Part shown: one piece after another, positions 46,624 to 59,493 of the stretch
How the letters are laid out: every line of letters begins with the position of its first letter
Numbering within the stretch: the first letter of the stretch is position 1
NCBI GenBank assembly: GCA_003427395.1
Contig: BFEA01000909.1
Coordinates: 212,672-273,064 of the forward strand
Origin: Chara braunii
Taxonomy: Eukaryota > Streptophyta > Charophyceae > Charales > Characeae
Length of the DNA: 60,393 nt
Direction: 5' to 3'
The notes under the pieces: model-generated
What the model saw: the letters and a program-made list of their open reading frames with translations, nothing else
Database searches by the model: none
Told to the model about the DNA's origin: nothing
Made by a program: the position numbers and the translations under genes

Positions 46624-48618
46624 AAACGCTCATACCGCGCTATGAATATCTCAATCGCACCATTTTTCGCCTCGTGGTACCCTTGGAGATGTTGGATGGC
46701 AATCACTTTACGGTGCATATAACCAATGTCCTTTGGAGTCTTCGGGGCTTCGCCGAACAAGTATTTCCATAGAGAGTCCCTCTTCTTGCCAAGCTTGAGG
46801 TACATGTCTCTCTCTGGAAGCCAAGAAGTTTTGGGTCATTCGAAATGGCAACGACTTTCTGGCCTGTGGACCTCTATATCGAGGAATGTCGACGTCCAAT
46901 CGAGCATTGTTGAATTGTTGTCACACACAACAACATTGTGTCCTGACCGCATCACTTCCCAGACTGACCCTGCCTGCACATTCCCGAGCAGCCGCACACC
47001 TTCGCCATCCTTTGCAAACCATTCGCACAATTCCTCCACTTTTTTTGGCTCTCTCTCCCAATGCCCGTACACCGCTTTTGTATCGCTCGATATCCCAACA
47101 TGCTCGTTCGTGCATTGCACAAATAAGTCCTCCTTCACGTTATCGTCGAACCACGTGACATGGTTTCGTGGCTGCACAGTCACTTTCTTGTAGTCGTTGT
47201 TCAACGCGTGCATGACAATGGTCATGCAGTCCCGAGGTCGCAGTGGAAGATTTCCAGCGGGAACAACATATTGATCCTTCCCAAAATATCTCTCTCACCG
47301 ACCTGGAATCACTTTGACGTGATCCCAATGAAGCACATTCTTCAACACAGTTTGATCGATTCTTAACGTCGAGAATATGATGATCACCCAATCCGTGCCA
47401 CAGAAGGTGTTCATCATCTCCGGCAGCACTGCGAATCTCTCATCTGACCACTCGTGAGGGGCTATCGACTTGCGCGGGCACAGGTCCAGGACTGCGAGGC
47501 GGCAATTGAGCTTCTTAACAGCTCATGTGATCTCCTCCGATGGTTGCAGCGCCTCGTACGGTGCCAAGCATATCGGAGGAAACGTAGTGTGATCGTTGTT
47601 TCCATCCCACATCACGTGCCTCGCATTTGCACTTATGCGCCGCAACTCGTCCCGCAGCTGATCGATAGCCCCGATGATTTCATGCATGAACACTTTCAGA
47701 TAATACGGACACTCCGCATATAGTGTCCGCGTCAACTTGAACCCTCCCACCTTGCCCACCTTTGGTTCGTCAATGTCGCCCAGACGTTTTGGCACATCTT
47801 TCGCCTTGTGAGCTGGCACCTTCGTCTTGTTTTCCTTCCATTGCTCCTTGGTGAGTCCCGTCGGGGCAAATCTGTCCATTATACGCGAGTAGCCAATGAA
47901 AAACTCATCATGCCACTCATCCTCCTTGCGACCTTCCGTTTTGAAAACCACATAGTTGAAAAGGCGTATCATGTATCTCTCACGCCGAACCTCAACCATA
48001 ATGTCGTCCATGTTCAACAAGTTTTTGTTGAACGTCCGCCCCGTCGTGACAACCACATGGCGGTCCAATATCATTTCTAACACCATCTCCTTCTCTCTTG
48101 CAGTCAAGTCTTCGAACACCTTCCACGCGCTTTGCGGAGGGTCTCGAATGCAGACGTAGTGCGCGTCAGGCGATTTGTTGGACAAGACGTAGTGCACTAG
48201 CTCCTTCTTGCCTTTTATTGACAACGCGCATGGACCCGGACCAGCAATGGCCACTTGTTTCCCTTGTTGATCCACCGGAGGCACGCCAGTCTTATCAGGC
48301 AAGAGTCCCGCGTCCCACGAGTTAAAGAATCGGGTTAGAAGGTCCCACACTCTTTTGCCAATTGTTGCCAACACAAGATGCGATCTCACTTAATTCAACC
48401 AATTCGTGTTGTAGGCCGGCTTCAGTTTTTGCCCTCGCAGTTCGGAGTCAGCGGTGAGCCGGACGGCTCTGCGGATGAATTTCTGATAGTTATCTCTCAA
48501 GGCCTCCTTATCCGTTTTCGGCGGTGCGTGTTGCCAATCGCCAGAAGGCATCCCCATGTCAACCCACAAGTCTCTGATATTTTTCATCGACACACGGAAG
48601 GAATCCAGGATAGCTCGT
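46491..48618 (-). pseudogene. Large minus-strand gene, middle part: possible methyltransferase-like fold
   Basis: One frame runs from about 48618 to 46588 with stops at 48390 (TAA), 47523 (TGA), 47295 (TGA) and 46836 (TGA). It contains a region of about 290 residues with no recognised motif (KNIRDLWVDMG, EMVLEMILDRHVVVT, GRKEDEWHDEFFIGYS). After it comes an alpha/beta-looking block: LAVLDLCPRKS, TDWVIIIFSTLRIDQTVL, DCMTIVMHALN, then KVEELCEWFAKDGEGVRLLG and VMRSGHNVVVCDNNS. That order and spacing faintly recall permuted N4/N6 DNA methyltransferases (target half first, S-adenosylmethionine-binding strand last). However, no DPPY or FxGxG motif is intact, so the assignment is tentative. Downstream, a charged segment (RKVIAIQHLQGYHEAKNG) leads to the 17-bp duplication that breaks the frame. 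Confidence 0.45.
46568..46601. repeat. 17-bp tandem duplication causing a frameshift
   Basis: Two copies, 46568-46584 and 46585-46601, differ only at the first base. Removing one joins the frames of the neighbouring ORFs (EDRLRAK to TYANELDAGEHF). Confidence 0.85.
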
Positions 48619-50632
48619 GTCTCTCTTGTGTTATCGAAAGTCGAACGTGAGCATATCCGTCGAGATTGTTATCATCGAAATACACAGCACGTGCACGCCA
48701 TGAACGCACACCCCACGTCTGCGCAACCGGCGAATTGGCCGCAACCAGTGTCCGACAAGCCTCCGCCGTGTGTTGTCCACCCACCACATACCAATGGTAC
48801 GTGTGCATGTCGTCCGCATCGAAATGTTCGGGTTTCACACGCACCCACTGTTTTTGACCACGAATAGCCACTTTCGTCACAGGGGCCAATATCCATGTGG
48901 CCCTGTCCCACTCTCCCTTCTTCTCTGGCAGTTTCATTGCTCTCATGATGGAAACGACGAGCATTTCATTGAGTGGTCTGACATTGTATTGCACAGGGCC
49001 TCCCACGGGGTTTGGCAAAACCTTCATGCAGTCCACGTAGATCTCTTGAGGTCGTTGCACTGCATTCCCGTCACTGTCGTACTCCAGGAAGAAACAATTT
49101 GTTGTGTCGAAGGCAGACGACTCCAGCTTCCCGGCTTTCGCGGTGTGGTCTCTCGGGTCAACCCCAACTCCCTCGTCGCTAGAGTCAGCAACCTCTTTCG
49201 TTCCTTCGACTCTGACTTTCTTCTTTGCAATTTTCGCGGGCCGCTCATGCCTCTCTTTCTCGAGTTTCCCCGATTGTCTTTCTAAATGTTGCACGTATGA
49301 GGTATGAGACGCGCCCAAACCAATTATCTCCGCTCGACGTCGCTCACTGTGCATTTCTCGTTTGCGCGAGTTCGCTGATGCTTGTGTGCCGGCAACTTCG
49401 ATGTCCCGGTCCGTTTCCCCACCGCTTTCTTCCTCGTCGCTGTCCTCGTCTCTGCCATTGTTCTTGCTTCCGTGTGGAGTTCTTTCTTCTGCATCTCCCG
49501 GATTTTCCTCCTCCTCGCGGCTCTCCCCTTCCGGGTTCTCCTCCTCCTCGCCGTCCTCCCCTTCGTCTCCACCCCCCTCGTCCTCTCTTGCATTGTCGTC
49601 CCCAGTGGCCTCGCCGCTCTCCCGCTCATCACCGTCGCCCTCCGTGGCGTCGCCCCGCATACTTCCTTCCTCGGCGCCCTGTTCACTCGATTTTCCCTCA
49701 CGTTCGTCAACCCCGTCATCCCTATCGGGACAGTGGCTGGATGACGGCACCCCACGGGTGTCCCACTCAACATTCTCTTCATCCTTGTTACGCGGTGAAA
49801 CCTTTTTCCGATGCTGCGCTCGACGAGAAAAGACCGACGGTGCCTTGGCGGCCTTCGACGATTTTTCCTTTGTGTTCCCCGGTTTGGGAAACCCGTCCTG
49901 AGGAGAAGGCGTTTCGTTTGTCACGACGAATACCTTTTCGGTTGGTGCGGTGTTCTTCGTCCTTGTCGAATGCGTTCCACCTTCAGTTCCAACGCCGAGA
50001 GCGGATCGCAGCGTACCTTGTTTAGACTCCCCGTGCTTGTGTGTCCTCCAAATGCCCTCGAACACCTCCCTCAAAGTTTCCGCAGACATGAACGGTGTCG
50101 ACAAACGCACGTTGCTGTCCACCTTGACCTTAAAGCCCGTAACATTATAGCACGACGTTTTCTTCAGGAACTCGATCGGTCCCACCATCTGGACAGCCTT
50201 CAGTTTCTTCGACCTATCAAACGAAGGCAATGCCACAACATTCATGTCATAGCCAGCAAATCCCGACAAATGCAGTGACACTTTCTTGTATTTCCCCGGC
50301 AGTTCGACGCCGCCACTATCGAAGCATGTGGTCAAGTGAAAATCGTAGCACCCCTCCTCGCCGACAAATTTGTCGACGTCATAACTGTCGATCCCACCAC
50401 ACACGTAAAAATGTCCGCCATCGTCCTTCAGGAATATCACGGGACCGCGTCCCTGCTGCTTAACCCTGCCGAACCAGTCAAGCGCCCATTCCATCCCATG
50501 GAACAATGCCGCTCTGCCAACCACCTTGGGGGTGGACGTCTGCGACGAAGAACGAACCACATCTACATGCCCACGAGAAAAGAATATGTGACCAGCACAA
50601 GCGAGGCAAAGGCCAGCGATGCCCGAGGCCAT
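48584..50632 (-). pseudogene. Large minus-strand gene, N-terminal part with ParB-like GQH region
   Basis: The longest open frame in the window (682 codons) starts at ATG 50632. Residues 1-190 look globular and are unassigned (VIFLKDDGGHFYVCGGID, HLSGFAGYDMNVVALPSF). Residues about 200-460 are disordered and strongly acidic, with DEEES-rich runs and basic patches (SRKREMHSERRRAEI, KIAKKKVRV). Residues about 500-660 form a second globular part with RPLNEMLVVSIMRAM, WILAPVTKVAI and HWYVVGGQHTAEACRTLV (GGQH at about 618-621), then WRARAVYFDD. This resembles the DGQHR/ParB-sulfiredoxin-like nucleotide-binding fold, with GGQH in place of DGQHR. The frame is lost near 48615 by a 1-nt loss or 2-nt gain, and the correct continuation is KNIRDLWVDMG. 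The 50640-56880 satellite begins directly upstream, so no promoter is visible. Confidence 0.5.
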
Positions 50633-50639
50633 TGGTCAC

Positions 50640-53600
50640 TTGACACATGATGGTGCAGACGGCCGATGGCGCAGACGGGGCCACCATCGGCTGTCGCCGC
50701 GGCGCCCGATGGTGCACACGAAACGACCATCGGTTGTCGCCGCGACACCCGATGGTGCACAACAAGAAACATCCGTATGAGAACGGTAGCACACTGGAAG
50801 GTTGCTCGGGCAAAGAGCAGGCAGCGCCTTGGTCCCAATTGCAAATCACGGTGCAGTCCGAGTGGTGAAGCAAAGAGCAGATAGCACCACGGATCCAGAA
50901 AACCATCCACATGTGCACGTTGCAGTCCATATCACGCTGCAGACAAAGTGCCCATGAAAAGGTAAGATGGCACAATGCAACCAAGCAGCCATCCGGATTG
51001 GCCCGACCCTTGGGCGGCGAGGCGATGCCCGACCATCGGGTGACGCGCCGGCGCTCGATGGTCCGGTCGACGGTGCGGACGGCCCGACCATCGGCCGTCC
51101 CCGGATGCCCGTTGGTACAGACGGGGCGACCACCGGGTGTCGCCGCGACACCCGATGGTGCACAGCACATCGGGACCCGCTGCTCGGGCAAAGACGAGGT
51201 AGCGCATTAGTCCCAATTGCAAATCACGCTGCATTCCAAGCGGGCAAGCAAAGAGTAGATAGCATTGGTCCCACCCAGAAGTCGTCAAACACGCATTGGT
51301 CCCATCCACAAGTCGTCAAACAAAGAGCAGATAGCAAAGAGCAGATTGCACATTGGTTCTGAGTCATCAATCAAAGAGCAGATAGCACATTGGTTCCAAG
51401 TCGTCGATCAAAGAGCAGATAGCACGTTGGTTCCAAGTCATCAAGCAAAGAGCAGATAGCAAAGAGCAGATCGCACAGTGGAACCAAGAAAGCATCCAAA
51501 TGTGAACGAAGTGCAAATATCCAACTGTGGAACCAAGAAACCATCCATAAGTTGGCAAGCAAAGAGCAGATAGCAAAGAGCAGATTGCACAGTGGAACCA
51601 GGAAAGCATCCACATGTGGACGAAGTGCAGATAACACATTGGTTCCAAGTCGTCAAGCGAACCAAGAAACCATCCATAAGTTGTAAAGCAAAGAGGAGAT
51701 AGCGTACAGCAGATTGCATAGTGGAACTAGGAAAGCATCCATATGTGAACGAAGTGCAGATAAGCAAAGTGCAGATAGCAAAGACCAGATAGCACAGGAG
51801 AAATCCAAAGTGCATATCACGCTGCAGGGCAAGCGCCCATGGGAAGATAAGATCGCACAGTGCAACCAAGCAACCATCTGCATTGGCCCGACCCTCGGCC
51901 ATCGCAGCGACGCCCGACGGCACAGACAGAGCGACCATCGGGTGTCGCCGTGACACCCGATGGTGTACAACACATCGGGACCCGCTGCTCGGGTAAAGAG
52001 GAGATAGCGCATTGGTCCCCATTGCAAAACACACTGCAGTCCAAGCGGGCAAGCAAAGAGTAGATAGCATTGGTCCCATCCACAAGTCGTCAAACACGCA
52101 TTGGTCCCATCCACAAGTCGTCAAACAAAGAGCAGACAGCAAAGAGCAGATTGCAAATAGCAGATTGCACAGTGGAACCAAGAAAGCATACAAATGTGAA
52201 CGAAGTGCAAATATCCAACTGTGGAACCAAGAAACTATCCACAAGTCGGCAAGCAAAGAGCAGATAGCAAAGAACAGATTGCACAGTGGAACCAGGAAAG
52301 CATCCACATGTGGACGAAGAGCAGATAGCACACTGGTTTCAAGTTGTCAAGCGAATAGCAGATAATGTACAACAAACTGCATAGTGGAACCAGGAAAGCA
52401 TCCACATGTGAACGAAATGCAGATAAGCAAAGTGCAGATAGCAAAGAGCAGATAGCACATGAGAAATCCAAAGTGCATAGCACACTGCAGGCCGAGCGCC
52501 CGTGGGAAGATAAGATGGCACAGTGCAACCAAGCAACCATCTGCATTCGCCCGACCCCCGGGCGGCGAGGCGACCCCCGACAATCAGGTGTTGCGCCGAC
52601 GGTGCGGACGGCCGGACCATCGGTCGTCACCGCAACGCCCGGTGGTACAGACGGGGCGACCATCGGGTGTCGCCGCGACACCCGATGGTGTATAGCACAT
52701 CGGGATCCGCTGCTCAGGCAGAGAGATGTAGCGCATTGGTCCCAATTGCAAATCACGTTGCAGTCCAAGCGGGCAAGCAAAGAGTAGATAGCATTGGTCC
52801 CAACAACAAGTCGTCAAACACGCATTGGTCCCATCCACAAGTCGTCAAAGAAAGAGCAGATGGCAAAGAGCAGATTGCACATTGGTTCCAAGTTGTCAAT
52901 CAAAGAGCAGATAGCACATTGGTTCCAAGTCGTCGACCAAAGAGCAGATAGCACGTTGGTTCTAAGTCGTAAAACAAAGAGTAGATAACAAAGAGCAGAT
53001 CGCACAATGGAACCAAGAAAGCATCCAAATGTGAACGAAGTGCAGATATCCAACTGTGGAACCAAGAAACCATCCATAAGTCGTCAAGCAAAGAGCAGAT
53101 AGCAAAAAACAGATTGCACACTAGAACTAGGAAAGCATCCACATGTGGACGAAGTGCAGATATCAGATTGGTTCCAAGTCGTCAAGCGAATAGCAGATAG
53201 CATACAACAGATTGCATAGTGGAACCAGGAAAGCATCCATATGTGAACGAAGTGCAGATAAGCAAAGTGCAGATAGCAAAGGACAAAGCCAAAGTGCATA
53301 TCACGCTGCAGGCCAAGCGCCCATGGGAAGATAAGATGGCACAGCGCAACCAAGCAACCATCTGCATTGGCCCGACCCTCGGGCGGCGAGGCGATGCCCG
53401 ACCATCAAGTGTCACGCTGGCGCTAGATGGTCCGGTAGACGGTGCGGACGGCCCGACCATCGGCCGTCGCCGCGACGCCCGATGGTACAGACGGGGCGAC
53501 CAACGGGTGTCACCGCCACACCCGATGGTGTACAACACATCGGGACCCGCTGCTCGGGCAAAGAGGAGGTGCGCATTGGTCCCAATTGCAAATCACGCTG

Positions 53601-56600
53601 CAGTCCAAGCAGGCAAGCAAATAGTAGATAGCATTGGTCCCATCCACAAGTCGTCAACCACGCAGTGGTCCCATCCACAAGTCGTGAAACAAAGAGCAGA
53701 CAGCAAAAAGCAGATAGCACATTGGTTCTAAGTCGTCAAGTGAATAGCAGACAGCGTACAACAGATTGCATAGTGGAACCAGGAAAACATCCACATGTGA
53801 ACGAAGTGCAGAAAGGCAAAGTGCAGAAAGCAAAGACCAGATAGCACAGGAGAAATCCAAAGTCCATATCACGCTGCAGGCCAAGCGCCCATGGGAAGAT
53901 AAGATGGCACAGTGCAATCAAGCGACCATCTGCATTGGCCCGACCCTCGACCGTCGCCGCGACGCCCGGTGGTACAGACGGGGCGACCATCGGGTCTCGC
54001 CGCGACACCCGATGGTATGCAGCACATCAGGACCCGTTGCTCGGGCAGAGAGGAGGTAGCGCATTGGTCCCAATTGCAAATCACACTGCAGTCCAAGCGA
54101 GCAAGCGAAGAGTAGATAGCGTTGGTCCCATCCACAAGTCGTCAAACACGCATTGGTCCCATCCACAAGTCGTCAAACAAAGAGCAGCTAGCAAAGAACA
54201 GACTGCAAAGAGCAGATCGCACAGTGGAACCAAGAAAGCATCCAAATGTGAACGAAGTGCAGATATCCAACTGTGGAACCAAGAAACCATCCATAAGTTG
54301 GCAAGCAAAGAGCAGATAGCAAAGAGCAGATAGCAAAGAGCAGATTGCACAGTGGAACCAGGAAAGCATCCACATGTGGACGAAGTGCAGATAGCACATT
54401 GGTTCGAAGTCGTCAAGCGAATAACACACAACGTACAGCAGATTGCAAGCGTACAGGAGATTGGTTCCAAGTGGTCCCAACCACAAGTCCTCAAACACGC
54501 ATTGGTCCCATCCACAAGTCGTCAAACAAAGAGCAGATGGCAAAGAGCAGATTGCACATTGGTTCCAAGTCGTCAATCAAAGAGCAGATAACACATTGGT
54601 TCCAAGTTGTCGATCAAAAAGCATACAGCACGTTCGTTCGAAGTCGTCAAACAAAGATCAGATAGCAAAGAGCAGATCGCACAGTGGAACGAAGAAAGCA
54701 GCTAAATGTCAACGAAGTGCAGATCTCCAACTTTAGAACCAAGAAACCTTCCATAAGTCGTCAAACAAAGAGCAGATAGCAAAGAGCAGATTGCACAGTG
54801 GAACCAGGAAAGCATCCACATGTGGACGAAGTGCAGATAAGCAAAGTGCAAATAGCAAAGAGCAGATAGCACATGAGAAATCGAAAGTGCATAGCACACT
54901 GCAGGCCAAGTGGCCATGGAAAGATAAGATGGCACAGTGCAACCAAACGACCATCTGCATTGGCCCGACCCTCGGGCGGTGATTCGACGGCCGACCATCG
55001 GGTGTCGCGCCGGCGCTCAATGGTCCGGTCGACGTTGCGGACGGCCCGACCATCGGCCGTCGCCGCGAGGCCCGGTGGTACAGACAGGGCGACCATCGGG
55101 TGTCGCCGCGACACCCGATGGTGAACAGCACATCGGGACCCGCTGCTCGAGCAAAGAGGAGGTAGCGCATTGGTCCCAATTGAAAAGCACGCTGCAGTCC
55201 AAGCGGGCAAGCAAAGAGTAGACATCATTGGTCCCATCCTCCCATCGGCCGTCGCCGCGACGCCCGATGGTACAGACGGGGCGACCATCGGGTGTCGCTG
55301 GGACACACGATGGTGCACGGCACAGTGCAACCAAACAACCATCTGCATTGGCCCGACCCTCGGGCGGCGAGGCGACGCCCGACCATCGGGTGTCGCGAGG
55401 GGCGACCACTCGGTGTCGCCGCGACACCCGATGGTGTACATCACATCGGGACCCGCTGCTCGGGCAAAGAGGAAGTACCACATTGGTCCCAATTGCAAAT
55501 CACGCTGCAGTCCAAGCGGGCAAGCAACGAGTAGATAGCATTGGTCCCATCCACAAGTCATCAAACACGCATTGGTCCCATCCACAAGTCGTCAAACAAA
55601 GAGCAGATTGCACATTGGTTCCAAGTCTTCAATCAAAGAGCAGATAGCACATTTGTTCCAAGTCGTCGATCAAAGAGCAGGTAACACATTGGTTCCAAGT
55701 CGTCAATCAAAGAGCAGATAGGACATTGTTTGCAAGTCATCAAGCGAATAGTAGATATCAGACACCAGATAGCACAGTGGAACCAAGGAACCATCCATAT
55801 GTGAACGAAGTGCAGATAAGCAAAGAGCAGATACCGAAAAGCAGATAGCACAGCAGGAATCCAAATTGCATTTCACGCCTCATTCGGATGGCACAGTGGA
55901 ACCAAGGAACCGTCCGCATTGGCCCGACCCTCGGGCGGCATGGTCCGGTCGACGGTGTGGGCGGCCCGACCATCGGCCGTCGCCGCGACGCCCGATGGTG
56001 CAGGCGGGTCCGACACTCGGGCGCCGGAGTCCAAGAGGCCAAGCAAAGAGCAGGTAGCACATCAAAACCAGGAAACCACCCGCATGCAGATAAACAAAGA
56101 GCAGGTAACACAGATGGGACGAGCATCAGGTGTCGCCTAGACGCCCGATGTTAAACAGTAAGGAACATTTCGTGTCTCCTCTCTGCACGAGCGGCGGGTT
56201 CCGATGCGCTGCACACCATCGGGTGTTGCGACAACACCCGATGGTCGCCCCGCCTGTATCATCTACCGTCGCGGCGACACCCGATGGTCGCCCCGTCTGT
56301 ATCATCAGGCGTCGCGGCGACACCCGATGGTCGCCCCGTCTGCATCATCGTGCGTCGTGGCGACACCCGATGTTGCACAGCAAGAAACACTCCGTGCCTC
56401 CTCTCTGTCCGGGCAGCGGGTCCCGATGTGCTGCGAACCATCGGGTGTCGCGGCGACACCCGATGGTCGCACCGTCTGCAACATCGGGTGTCCAGGCGAC
56501 GCCCGACCATCGGGTGTCGAAGCGACGCCCTACCATCGGGTGTCGAAGCGACGCCCGACCATCGGGTGTTGGTGCAATGCCCGACATCGGGTGTTGGTGC

Positions 56601-56880
56601 GACGCCCGACCATCGGGTGTTGATGCAACGCCCGACCATTGGGTGTCAAACCGCAGGGAAACCGTCGGATGTTGAACCGCCCAACCATCGGTTGTTGATG
56701 CGACACCCGACCATCGGTTGTTGATGCGACGCCCTACCGTCGGGTGTCGATGCGGCGCCCGACCATCGGGTGCCGATGCGACGCCCGATGGTCGGACGTC
56801 AAGACGACGCCCGACCATCGAGTGTCGCGGTGACGTCCGACCATCGGGTAACAGCGCCCCGTAGCATTCCCCATCACCAC
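50640..56880. repeat. Higher-order satellite array with embedded palindromes
   Basis: Irregular repeats of about 400-1000 bp recur; the block TGCAACCAA..GCATTGGCCCGACCCTCGG appears near 50970, 51866, 52525, 53346, 53914, 54938, 55328 and 55890. Nested inside are 37-bp subunits (CACATTGGTTCCAAGTCGTC...CAGATAG) and 31-bp palindromes with 14-bp arms (for example 52659-52689). Many ORFs cross it in all frames with the same repeated peptides, so none is taken as a gene. Confidence 0.85.
56480..56870. repeat. Minisatellite of CGACCATCGGGTGT units
   Basis: About 13 copies of a 27-32 bp unit, GCGACGCCCGACCATCGGGT plus GT(T/C)G, lie head to tail with point changes. They derive from the palindrome arms of the adjoining satellite. 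Confidence 0.8.
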
Positions 56881-57462
56881 TGCAGTGCGAGGGAAACCAT
56901 CGAAACAGCAGGCGAGTGACAACTATTACCTATTACCAATGAACAAAAAAAAAACAACGCGAAAGAGCGAGTCAGCGGCCGGTTACCGGTCACTGAGCAA
57001 AAGACACACACATGTCTCACAATGTCGCACTCCCATCACGCATACGGACGGGAGAGAAACATATCTTCCCATCACTTTCTTCCCATCCCATGTCCCGTCA
57101 CAACGACATTGGGGAGAGAAGCATCGAAGCAGCGATCGATTACAACCTTTTGTAGTCGAAAAAAGAATAAACAAGAAAATGGCACGTTAAAGACTGGGAG
57201 GTTGGTTGCGAGAGATCAATATAGCCCCGTGGCGTCCCCCGTCACATTGTCGACTGCGGCGAGAGGAAAAGCATGTCCCCATCTTCCATCACAAGCCGCG
57301 ATCTTCAAAATCAAGATTCATTTAGCAGATAGATTCGAAATCAAGATTCATCAAAATCCGAACGAAAAAAGATGTGTCTACGCGAAAGAATCGAACCAAT
57401 TCGATCTTCGTAGTCAAGATTCATTTAGCAGATAGCACATTGGACAACAAGATTAATTAGAA
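56881..57462. other. No gene recognised
   Basis: Mixed sequence with A runs and a few short ORFs. From about 57300 it contains the GATTCGAAATCAAGATTCAT-type words that recur in each module of the following array. Confidence 0.5.
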
Positions 57463-57762
57463 CCTCGCCATCCTCCTCCTCCTCCTCCTCCTCCTCCTCC
57501 TCCTCCTCCTCGCCATCCTCCTCCTCGCCATCCTCCTCCTCGGTATCCTTGCTGACCGATTTGGGGTCAGAGAGAGGCAAACGACCATACACATATCAAA
57601 AGCGGAAGAGAAGGAGTGGCTTATCGGCCTCCTCCTCGTCGTCCTCGTCCTCGTCCTCCTCCTCCTTCTCCTCCTCGTTTCCCTCTTCCTCCTGCTCGCC
57701 ATCCTCCACCGTCTGTTGTTCTGTTAAATCGATCAATCAATCAATCAATCAATCAATCAATT

Positions 57763-57809
<47 letters not shown>

Positions 57810-58287
57810 ACTGCCTAATCGAACAAATCCAAACGATTGGATCTTGGAAAATAAGATCATTTCGAATCGATTTGCTGATCCAAACGAACAAAAGATATGT
57901 GTACGCGAAAGAATGGAACCGATTGGATCTGCAAAATCAAAATCCATTTTTCGAAAAAAAAAAAACAGGAAAAAAAAAAAACAAAAAAAACTTGGAACCA
58001 AAAATACAAAGTGTCTAATTCAAGAAATCGATTCGGCTCGTTAGCAATGAGCAGCTAGCACATCGCAATTCGAAAAAACTCGCCATCCTCCTCCGTTTAC
58101 ATGCTTGTCTATTCCGTTTTTGTTTTTTGTTTCGTGATTTGCAAAGAAAGCGTATGCATTCATAGTTCGGAAATCTAAATTGCGATTCACGCTGAAGTCC
58201 AAGTAGGCAAGCAAACAGCAGATAACACATTGCAATCCGGACCCCCTTCTACCGCGTCCGTTTTTTGTTTTGCTTAATCAATCAATT

Positions 58288-58326
<39 letters not shown>

Positions 58327-58965
58327 CAACCAAAAACATTGAACTACCTAATTGAACAAATCGAAACGATTGGATCTTGGAAAACAAGATCCATTCGAAC
58401 CGATTCGAGATCCAAACGAAACAAAGTTGTGCCACGCGAACAACTACAACCGATTCGATCTTCAAAATCAAGATCTGTTTTTTGAAAAAAATAGGAACCA
58501 AAAAAAATAAATTGAAACCGAAAACGTGGCGTGTCTAATTCAAGAAACCGATTCGCTGATCCGAACGAAAAAAAGATGTGTTTATGCGAAAGAATCGGAC
58601 CGATTTGATTTTCAAAATCAAAATTTATTTAGCAGATAACACATTGGACAACAAGATTAATTAGAACCTCGCCATCCTCCTCCTCCTCCTCCTCGCCATC
58701 CTCCTCCTTGCCATCCTCCTCCTCGGTATCCTCCTCCTCCTCGTCATCCTCCTCCTCGCCATCCTCCTCCTTGCCATCCTCCTCCTCGCCATCCTCCTTT
58801 CGATATGTGTATACATATCGAAAAGCGAAAGAGAAGGAGTGACTCATCGGCCTCCTCCTCGCCATCCTCCTCCTCCTCCTCCTCCTCCTCCTCCTTCCCC
58901 TCCTCGTTGCCCTCTCCCTCCTACTCGCCATCCTCCACCATTTGTTGTTCTGTTAAATCGATCAG

Positions 58966-59036
<71 letters not shown>

Positions 59037-59432
59037 GTCAATCAATCAATCGTTCGAGCAAATCGAAACGATAGGATATTGGAAAACAAGATCCATTCGA
59101 ACCGATTCGCTGATCCAGACGAAGAAGAAAAAAAATGTGTACACGAAAGAATCCAATCGGTTGGATCTTCAAAATGAAGATCCATTTTTCGAAAACAAGA
59201 TCCATTCTCTTCTTCGACTTCGTTCTCCTCCTCCTCCTCCTCGCCATCCTCCTCCTCGGCAGCCTCCTTTGGATATGTGTATACATATCAAAAAGCGAAA
59301 GAGAAGGAGTGGCTCATCGGCCTCCTCCTCGTCATCCTCCTCCTCCTCCTCCTCCTCCTCCTTCTCCTCCTCGTTGCCCTCTCCCTCCTACTCCCCATCC
59401 TCTACCGTTTGTTGTTTTGTTAAATCGATCAG

Positions 59433-59493
<61 letters not shown>

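Noticed and set aside
42642-50632. Variant genetic code to explain in-frame stops
   Set aside because: All three stop codons occur inside frames, together with true frameshifts and a 17-bp duplication, which fits decay better than reassignment.
50660-55850. Many ORFs of 60-300 codons in all frames of the satellite
   Set aside because: The same peptides repeat in every unit and in several frames, as expected from tandem DNA without stops.
56180-56870. Regular repeats with dyads, reminiscent of a CRISPR array
   Set aside because: Spacers are not unique or of constant length, units grade into the neighbouring satellite, no cas-like gene exists and the context is eukaryotic.
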